The position numbers and the translations under genes are program-made. 64,000 bases of DNA from positions 8,122,001 to 8,186,000 of the forward strand of contig NZ_CP030073.1 of the NCBI RefSeq assembly GCF_003261055.1. Direction: 5' to 3'. This DNA is from Streptomyces cadmiisoli (GTDB lineage Bacteria > Actinomycetota > Actinomycetes > Streptomycetales > Streptomycetaceae). The notes under the pieces were generated by a model. That model searched no databases. It was given only the letters and a program-made list of their open reading frames with translations, and was not told the origin of the DNA. Numbering within the stretch: position 1 is the stretch's first letter; each line of letters begins with the position of its first letter. This document shows positions 58,412 through 64,000 of this stretch, piece after piece.

Positions 58412-59485
58412 GTGTCCCACAGCACCACCGCCACCGTCCCCTACAAGCTCACCCGGGTCGGCGTCGTGATGTCCCCGCTGCCCGGCGAGGCCCATGAGAC
58501 CGAGGGCGTGCTCAACCCGGCCTCCGGCCGGACCCCCGACGGCACGCTGCACCTGCTGCCGCGACTGGTCGCCGAGGGCAATGTCTCCCGCGTCGGCCTC
58601 GCCGAGGTCACCCTCGAGGACGGCGTGCCCACCGGCGTCGAGCGCCGCGGCGTCGTCCTCGCACCGGACGCGGGCTGGGAGCGCGGCAAGAACAACGCCG
58701 GCGTGGAGGACCCCCGCACCACCTGGATCGCCGACCTGGGCCGGTACGTCATGTCGTACGTGGCCTACGGCCCGCTCGGCCCCAAGCCCGCACTCGCGCT
58801 CTCCGAGGACCTGGTCCACTGGGAGCGCCTCGGCCCGATCCAGTTCGCCTACCAGCCCGACCTGGACACCGACCTCAACCTCTTCCCGAACAAGGACGTC
58901 GTGCACTTCCCCGAGCCCGTGCCGGGCCCGGACGGAACGCCGTGCTACGCGATGCTGCACCGTCCGATGTGGGACCTCGGCTGGTTCCGGCCCGGCGAGG
59001 GAGTGCACCTGCCGGCCGGCGTGACCGACGAGCGCCCCGGCATCTGGATCTCCTACGTACCCGTCGACGAGGTGAAGCAGGACCTGAGCGCCCTGACCCG
59101 GCCGCGCCACCACCGCCTGGTGGCGCTGTCCGAGCACCCCTGGGAGGCGCTCAAGATCGGCGCCGGTCCCGCCCCCATCCGGGTCGACGAGGGCTGGCTG
59201 CTCATCCACCACGGTGTCTCCGGCACGATCGAGGACCCCTTCGCCCAGGTGCAGACGGTCAACTACGCGGCCGGCGCCATGATCCTCGACCCCGCCGACC
59301 CGGCCCGCGTCATCGCCCGCACCGCCGAACCGCTGATGGCCCCGGAGACCCCCGAGGAGCGCTCCGGCACGGTGCCGAACGTGGTCTTCCCGACCGCCAT
59401 CGAGGAGATCGACGGCGTGCGGTACGTCTTCTACGGAATGGCCGACGCGCACATCGGCGTGGCCCGCCTGGACCGGTCCGAGTGA
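58412..59485 (+). CDS. GH130 beta-mannoside phosphorylase/hydrolase-like enzyme
   Basis: The 357-residue product is a five-bladed beta-propeller of glycoside hydrolase family 130. The conserved GVEDPRT (98-103 region; Glu99, Asp100, Arg102) holds the catalytic acid Asp. GEAHETEGVLNPAS, HRPMWDLGW and the late TVNYAAGAMILDPADPARVIART support the assignment. Family members split beta-mannosides either with phosphate, giving mannose-1-phosphate, or with water. GTG 58412 is six bases after the permease stop. Its stop overlaps the next gene (GTGA). The phosphomannomutase later in the operon fits the phosphorolytic version. Confidence 0.88.
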   Translation: MSHSTTATVPYKLTRVGVVMSPLPGEAHETEGVLNPASGRTPDGTLHLLPRLVAEGNVSRVGLAEVTLEDGVPTGVERRGVVLAPDAGWERGKNNAGVEDPRTTWIADLGRYVMSYVAYGPLGPKPALALSEDLVHWERLGPIQFAYQPDLDTDLNLFPNKDVVHFPEPVPGPDGTPCYAMLHRPMWDLGWFRPGEGVHLPAGVTDERPGIWISYVPVDEVKQDLSALTRPRHHRLVALSEHPWEALKIGAGPAPIRVDEGWLLIHHGVSGTIEDPFAQVQTVNYAAGAMILDPADPARVIARTAEPLMAPETPEERSGTVPNVVFPTAIEEIDGVRYVFYGMADAHIGVARLDRSE

Positions 59486-60699
59486 CACCCGGACCCACCC
59501 CGTACGCCGTCGCGCTGGTCGGCTGCGGAGCCTTCGGCACCTTCGTGCTGGACGCGATACACGACATACCCGGGCTGCGTGTCGTCGTGTGCGCGGACGC
59601 CGACCGGCGGCGGGCGCAGACGCTCGCCGCCCGGTACGGCGCGGCCGTCCGCACGAGCGTGGCGGACGTGGCCGCGCTCCCGGAGGTGGACGTGGTCCTG
59701 CTGGCCACCCCGCCGGCCGCGCACGCGGACGCCGCCGTGACCGCCCTGCGGGCGGGCAAGCACGTGTTCTGCGAGAAGCCCATGGCACTCACCGTCGAGG
59801 ACGCCGAGCGCGTCGCGGCGGAGAGCCGTCGCTCGCCGGGCGTGTTCGTCGTCGACCACGTGCTGCGCTACAACCCCGTCCTGCGTCTGCTCCAGCGCCT
59901 CGGGCAGGAGGGGCTGCTCGACCCGCTGCGGCGGTTCGCCTTCGAGAACGACGCGTCCGACGAGGACCTCGGCCCCGACCACTGGTTCTGGGACCCGGCG
60001 CACAGCGGCGGCATCCACGTCGAGCACGGAGTGCACTTCTTCGACGCCGCCAACGCCCTGATGGGCGGCGAACCGCTGGAGGTGCAGGGCACCGAGGTCC
60101 GGCGGGAGGGCGGCCCGGTGGACATCGTGGTGGCCACGGCCACCCACCCCGGCGGAGCGGTCGCCACCCACACCCACTCCTTCACCCACGCCCACCGCGC
60201 GGAGCGCCAGTTGATGCGGCTCGACTACGGCTTCGCCGAGGCCCGGGTCACGGGCTGGATCCCGACGTACGCCACGATCACCGCCTGGACCGACGACGCG
60301 GGTGCCGCCCGGTGGGAGGCGCTGCCGGCCCGGACCGCGGAGCTGCTCGACGTCCCCGGGCTGAGGCCGCACGGGCAGGAGCGTGTCACGGTGTCCGTGG
60401 CACGCGACGCGGGCTCCGCCCGCCCGGCCCGCGGCCGGGGCGTCACCCGGAGCGTGCCGCACCGCGTCGACTGCCGTGTCGACCTCGGCGGGGAGGACCT
60501 CAAACCCCATGTGTACGCCGAGAGCGTGCGGGCCGCCATGACGGACCTGCTGCACTGCGCGGCGCACGGCGGCACACCGCGGGCCGACGCGACGGCCGGG
60601 CTGACCGCCGTGGCCGTGGCCCGGGCCGCGACCCGGTCCGCGCAGAGCGGCCGGACCGTCACCCTCGCCGGCACCGTCCCCGCCGAAGGCGTCCGATGA
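59482..60699 (+). CDS. Gfo/Idh/MocA-family oxidoreductase
   Basis: The 405-residue product has the NAD(P)-binding motif VALVGCGAFG, VDVVLLATPPAAHADAAVTALRAGKHVFCEKPMALTVEDAERV with the EKP box, and the C-terminal dimer domain (HWFWDPAHSGGIHVEHGVHFFDAANALMGG). These enzymes oxidise or reduce sugars and cyclitols. GTG 59482 overlaps the GH130 stop and its own stop overlaps the GH13 start. In this operon it could convert an unusual residue of the imported oligosaccharide, which I cannot name. Confidence 0.85.
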   Translation: MTPGPTPYAVALVGCGAFGTFVLDAIHDIPGLRVVVCADADRRRAQTLAARYGAAVRTSVADVAALPEVDVVLLATPPAAHADAAVTALRAGKHVFCEKPMALTVEDAERVAAESRRSPGVFVVDHVLRYNPVLRLLQRLGQEGLLDPLRRFAFENDASDEDLGPDHWFWDPAHSGGIHVEHGVHFFDAANALMGGEPLEVQGTEVRREGGPVDIVVATATHPGGAVATHTHSFTHAHRAERQLMRLDYGFAEARVTGWIPTYATITAWTDDAGAARWEALPARTAELLDVPGLRPHGQERVTVSVARDAGSARPARGRGVTRSVPHRVDCRVDLGGEDLKPHVYAESVRAAMTDLLHCAAHGGTPRADATAGLTAVAVARAATRSAQSGRTVTLAGTVPAEGVR

Positions 60700-62342
60700 C
60701 GGCACCGGCGGTGTCCGGCGGCGACGAGCACGGCGTGTGGTGGCGGGAGGCCGTCTGCTACGAGATCCATCCGCGCGCCTTCCGCGACGGCGACGGGGAC
60801 GGCATCGGGGACCTGCCCGGAGCCACGGCCCGCCTGGACCACTTGGCGGACCTCGGCGTCGACGCGGTGTGGATCACCCCCTTCTACCCCTCGCCGCTGG
60901 CCGACGGCGGGTACGACATCGCCGACCACACCGGCGTCGCACCCGACCTGGGAACGCCCGCCGATTTCGACGCTCTGGTGGCGAGGGCGCACGCGCTGGG
61001 CATCAAGGTCCTCATCGACGTGGTCCCCAACCACACCTCCCACCGGCATCCGTGGTTCCGCGAGGCGGTCGCCGCCGACCCCGGCTCACCGGCCAGAGGG
61101 CGCTACATCTTCCGGCCGGGCCGCGGCGACCGGGGCGAACTGCCGCCCAACGACTGGCAGTCCGCGTTCGGCGGCCCCGCCTGGACCAGGGTCGACGAGG
61201 CGGACGGCCGTCCCGGCGAGTGGTACCTGCACCTGCACGCGCCCCAACAGCCGGACCTGGACTGGCGCAACCGCGAGGTCGTCGCGGAGTTCGAACGCGT
61301 CCTCCGGCACTGGCTGGACCACGGTGTCGACGGATTCCGTGTCGACGTCGCGCACACCCTGTTCAAGGCCGAGGGCCTGCCCGACGCCGGACCCGGCCAG
61401 CACCGGGACGTGCACCGCAACCACCTGATGCCCTACTACGACCAGGAGGAACTGCACCCGCTGTTCCGCGACTGGCGGGCCCTGCTGGACCGGCACCCCG
61501 CCCCCGCCGGGGCGGTCGCCCCCAGGGAGCGCGTGCTGGTGGCGGAGGCGGGCATCTTCGACCCCGCCCGGCTGGCCCGCTACGTCGCCCCCGGCGAGAT
61601 GCAGCAGACCTTCAACTTCGCCTTCCTGGAGTGCCCCTGGGACGGAGCGGCGATGCGCGAGGTGATCGAGCGGTCGGCGTACGGGATGCAGGCGGTGGGC
61701 GCTCCCGTCACCTGGGTGCTGTCCAGCCACGACGCGATCCGGCCGGTCACCCGCTACGGAGGAGGATCGCTCGGGGAACGACGGGCACGTGCCGCCGCAC
61801 TGCTGATGCTGGCCCTGCCCGGCGCGGCCTACGTCTACCAGGGCGAGGAACTCGGCCTGCCGCAGGCCCGCATCCCCGACGACCGGATCCGCGACCCCCT
61901 GTGGGAACGCTCCGGGCACCTGGACCGCGGACGCGACGGCTGCCGGGTGCCGCTGCCGTGGGAGGGAAGCGCCCCTCCCTACGGCTTCAGTGCCGCCGCC
62001 CCGGAGGACTGCTGGTTCCCGCAGCCCACCGACTGGGCGGAACTGTCCGTCGCCGCACAGCACACCGACGAGCGGTCCGTGCTCGCCCTGTACCGGGCCG
62101 CACTGCGGCTGCGCCGTGCCCACCCGGCGCGCGACACGGCGCCGCGTGTGCACGGCCCCGCCGACGGAGCCTGGTTCGCCTTCGACCGTTCGGCCGGGCT
62201 GCGCTGCCTGGTCAACTTCGGAGCGCGGCCGGTACCGCTGGACGACCGCGCCGAGGTCCTGCTGTCCAGCGCCCCGCTCGACGGCCGAGAAGTCCCTCAG
62301 GACACCGCCGTCTGGATGACCCACGAGGAGTACCCGCAGTGA
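60696..62342 (+). CDS. GH13 alpha-glucosidase/trehalose-synthase-like enzyme
   Basis: The 548-residue product has all four GH13 regions. DVVPNHTS is region I. GFRVDVAH is region II, with nucleophile Asp217. LVAEAG is region III, with acid/base Glu284. LSSHDAIRP is region IV, with Asp346. In region IV the usual Asn-His-Asp is Ser-His-Asp. WWREAVCYEIHPRAFRDGDGDGIGDLPG is typical of oligo-glucosidases. It would act on alpha-linked glucose, which is odd next to a beta-mannoside enzyme. ATG 60696 overlaps the oxidoreductase stop and its own stop overlaps the mutase start. Confidence 0.9.
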   Translation: MTAPAVSGGDEHGVWWREAVCYEIHPRAFRDGDGDGIGDLPGATARLDHLADLGVDAVWITPFYPSPLADGGYDIADHTGVAPDLGTPADFDALVARAHALGIKVLIDVVPNHTSHRHPWFREAVAADPGSPARGRYIFRPGRGDRGELPPNDWQSAFGGPAWTRVDEADGRPGEWYLHLHAPQQPDLDWRNREVVAEFERVLRHWLDHGVDGFRVDVAHTLFKAEGLPDAGPGQHRDVHRNHLMPYYDQEELHPLFRDWRALLDRHPAPAGAVAPRERVLVAEAGIFDPARLARYVAPGEMQQTFNFAFLECPWDGAAMREVIERSAYGMQAVGAPVTWVLSSHDAIRPVTRYGGGSLGERRARAAALLMLALPGAAYVYQGEELGLPQARIPDDRIRDPLWERSGHLDRGRDGCRVPLPWEGSAPPYGFSAAAPEDCWFPQPTDWAELSVAAQHTDERSVLALYRAALRLRRAHPARDTAPRVHGPADGAWFAFDRSAGLRCLVNFGARPVPLDDRAEVLLSSAPLDGREVPQDTAVWMTHEEYPQ

Positions 62343-63715
62343 ACGTCGGACCGAACGTCGACCTGTCCGCACTGGTGAAGGCCTACGACATCCGCGGCGT
62401 CGTCCCCGACCAGCTCGACGAGGAACTGGCCCGGCTGTTCGGCGCCGCCTTCGTCGAGACGACCGGTGCCGACGCCGTCGTGACCGGCCACGACATGCGG
62501 CCGAGCTCACCCGCGCTGGCCCGCGCCTTCGCGCGGGGCGCCGCCGGGCAGGGAGCCGACGTCATCGAGATCGGCCTGTGCTCGACGGACGAGCTGTACT
62601 TCGCCAGCGGCACTCTCGGCCGGGCAGGCGCGATGTTCACCGCCAGCCACAACCCCGCCCGGTACAACGGCATCAAGATGTGCCGGGCGGGCGCGGCCCC
62701 GGTCGGCCAGGACACCGGCCTGCGCCGGATCCGCGCGCTCGTGGAGAGCTGGGCGGCCGGCGAACCGCTGCCCGAGCCCCGCAGCGCCCCCGGCTCGGTC
62801 ACCCGGCGCGACCTGCTCGGCGACTACGCGGCCCACCTGCTGAGCCTCGTCGACGTCGGCGCCGTACGGCCGCTCAGGATCGTGGTGGACGCCGGCAACG
62901 GCATGAGCGGACTGACCGTACCGGCCGTCTTCCGCGACGTCCCCGTCGAGATCGTCCCGCTCTACTTCGAACTCGACGGCACCTTCCCCCACCACGAGGC
63001 CAACCCGCTGGACCCGGCCAACATCGTCGACCTGCAACGCGCGGTGCGTGAGACGGAGGCCGACCTGGGTCTGGCCTTCGACGGTGACGCCGACCGCTGC
63101 TTCGTGGTCGACGAGCGCGGCGAGGCCGTGGCACCGTCCGCGATCACCGCGCTGATCGCCACCCGGCTGCTCGCCGACCATCCGGGAAGCACGGTTCTGC
63201 ACAACCTGATCACCTCGCGGACCGTGCCCGACGTGATCCGCCAGCACGGCGGCACCCCGGTCCGCACCCGGGTGGGCCACTCCTTCATCAAGGCCGAAAT
63301 GACCCGCACGGGCGCGGTGTTCGGCGGTGAGCACTCGGCGCACTACTACTTCCGCGACTTCTGGAACGCCGACACCGGCATGCTGGCGGCCCTGCACGTC
63401 ATCGCCGCGCTGGGTACGCAGCCGGAAGCCATGTCCCAGCTGGTCCGCCGCTACCAGCGCTACGCCGCCTCGGGAGAGATCAACAGCACCGTCGCCGACC
63501 AGCGCACCGCGATCACCGCCGTACGCGAGCTGTTCACGGCCCGACCGGGGGTGACCGCCGACGATCTCGACGGCCTCACCGTCACCACCGCCGACTGGTG
63601 GTTCAATCTCCGCCCCTCCAACACGGAACCACTGCTCCGCCTCAATGTGGAGGCGACGGACACGCAGACCCTGAACCGGGTGCGGGACGAGGTGCTGGCG
63701 GTGGTGCGGCGCTGA
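62339..63715 (+). CDS. manB: Phosphomannomutase/phosphoglucomutase
   Basis: The 458-residue product has the alpha-D-phosphohexomutase signatures: catalytic Ser103 in TASHNPARYNG, the metal loop DGDADR (248-253), the sugar-binding GGEHSAHYYF, and the phosphate-binding RPSNTEPLLR. It interconverts mannose-1-phosphate and mannose-6-phosphate, or the glucose pair. It ends the operon, and the GTGA overlap with the GH13 gene shows tight coupling. As the sink for mannose-1-phosphate from the GH130 enzyme it gives the pathway an exit to glycolysis. Confidence 0.93.
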   Translation: MNVGPNVDLSALVKAYDIRGVVPDQLDEELARLFGAAFVETTGADAVVTGHDMRPSSPALARAFARGAAGQGADVIEIGLCSTDELYFASGTLGRAGAMFTASHNPARYNGIKMCRAGAAPVGQDTGLRRIRALVESWAAGEPLPEPRSAPGSVTRRDLLGDYAAHLLSLVDVGAVRPLRIVVDAGNGMSGLTVPAVFRDVPVEIVPLYFELDGTFPHHEANPLDPANIVDLQRAVRETEADLGLAFDGDADRCFVVDERGEAVAPSAITALIATRLLADHPGSTVLHNLITSRTVPDVIRQHGGTPVRTRVGHSFIKAEMTRTGAVFGGEHSAHYYFRDFWNADTGMLAALHVIAALGTQPEAMSQLVRRYQRYAASGEINSTVADQRTAITAVRELFTARPGVTADDLDGLTVTTADWWFNLRPSNTEPLLRLNVEATDTQTLNRVRDEVLAVVRR

Positions 63716-63727
63716 CCGGCACCCGGT

Positions 63728-63768
63728 CCGGGTCCGGTCCCGTCCGTCGGTGTTCCGCCCGGACCCGG
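63728..63768. terminator. Possible terminator hairpin after the operon
   Basis: CCGGGTCCG (63728-63736) pairs with CGGACCCGG (63760-63768) around a 23-base loop, just after the mutase stop. Confidence 0.5.
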
Positions 63769-63903
63769 CGTCGGTACTGTTCTCCCGCGTCTGTGACAGT
63801 CCGTTGGTGAGGCGTTCAACTCGCGCCGGTACCAAGGTTGTAGAGGTGCGGGGAGCGGTATCCGTCCGGCTTTCCCGCGATCCGGAGCGAACGGGGGAGA
63901 CTG

Positions 63904-64000
63904 ATGAGGGGACGTCGGAGAGCCGCACTCGTCGGTGTGGTGGCCGCCGGAGTGCTGCTGCTCGCCGGGTGCGCGGACCGCACCGAGGTCGTGACCTGGA
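63904..64000 (+). CDS. Lipoprotein, N-terminus only (cut by window edge)
   Basis: ATG 63904 follows GGGGGAGA at 63891-63898. The 32 visible residues form a lipoprotein signal peptide: MRGRRRAALVGVVAAGVLLL, then the lipobox LLAGC and CADRTEVVTW. This is typical of a substrate-binding or other exported lipoprotein. The VVTW ending resembles the first strand of sugar-binding proteins, but the fragment is too short to assign. Confidence 0.7.
   Translation, partial: MRGRRRAALVGVVAAGVLLLAGCADRTEVVTW

Noticed and set aside
1..64000. CRISPR arrays, tRNA or rRNA genes, insertion sequences, integrases, phage genes
   Set aside because: I found no regular spacer-repeat array, no cloverleaf sequence I could recognise and no transposase or integrase motif. 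A covariance-model scan would be needed to exclude short RNA genes.

Overview
The window looks like chromosomal DNA of a Streptomyces or a very close relative. It has very high G+C with strongly G/C-biased third codon positions, GGAGG-type ribosome binding sites, GTG starts and ATGA/GTGA stop-start overlaps. It also has many TetR, HxlR, LacI, GlxA and SARP-type regulators, twin-arginine exported enzymes, SpoIIE-type phosphatases and a single TTA leucine codon. I see no rRNA, tRNA, CRISPR array, insertion sequence, integrase or phage gene. The calls come from reading the sequence and from family knowledge; no database search was run.

Layout. 1-3130: start of a leftward TetR-like gene, a SnoaL-like protein, an HxlR regulator, and an SRPBCC plus F420-type oxidoreductase pair. 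The last two promoters share a near-identical inverted repeat. 3205-5661: a PlsC-type acyltransferase and a helix-turn-helix/TPR-like regulator. 5883-8141: a DyP peroxidase with a C-terminal encapsulin cargo tag, the encapsulin shell gene, and tatA. 8312-9391: a 3-hydroxyisobutyryl-CoA hydrolase-like enzyme. 9657-14154: a cobalamin riboswitch followed by a small 2Fe-2S protein, a complete FecBCD-type ABC transporter and a FhuF-like iron-sulfur reductase. 14214-15960: a tiny ORF, a hairpin and a methyltransferase-acetyltransferase fusion.

16555-28614: a large exported GH2 enzyme with discoidin-like modules inserted in its core, homodimeric pyruvate dehydrogenase E1 (aceE), an exported GH88 enzyme carrying the TTA codon, and a 1236-residue subtilisin-like protease. 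28830-30482: an SDR gene and a TetR gene, divergent, with paired operator-like sites. 30508-32402: a membrane-anchored unknown and an AI-2E family permease. 32536-37378: GlpD and a TetR regulator facing an alkyl-DHAP synthase-like flavoenzyme and a diacylglycerol kinase-like enzyme, which together look like an ether-glycerolipid locus.

37508-45473: a hypothetical protein, a TetR/SDR divergent pair with two matching operator-like palindromes, a SpoIIE-type phosphatase, an HD protein next to a GlxA-type regulator, a chloroperoxidase-like hydrolase and a TDT-family transporter. 45500-53685: an AfsR-like SARP regulator divergent from a methyltransferase, a GNAT-AAA+ fusion, and a multidomain PAS/GAF/SpoIIE/HATPase signalling protein. 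54141-63715: a LacI-controlled operon for oligosaccharide import and breakdown (binding protein, two permeases, GH130, Gfo/Idh/MocA, GH13, phosphomannomutase), with no ABC ATPase of its own. The window ends in the first codons of a lipoprotein gene.

The clearest functional units are the peroxidase nanocompartment, the B12-switched uptake/redox operon, the ether-lipid-like locus and the mannoside phosphorolysis operon. In the last, GH130 would release mannose-1-phosphate for the phosphomannomutase.
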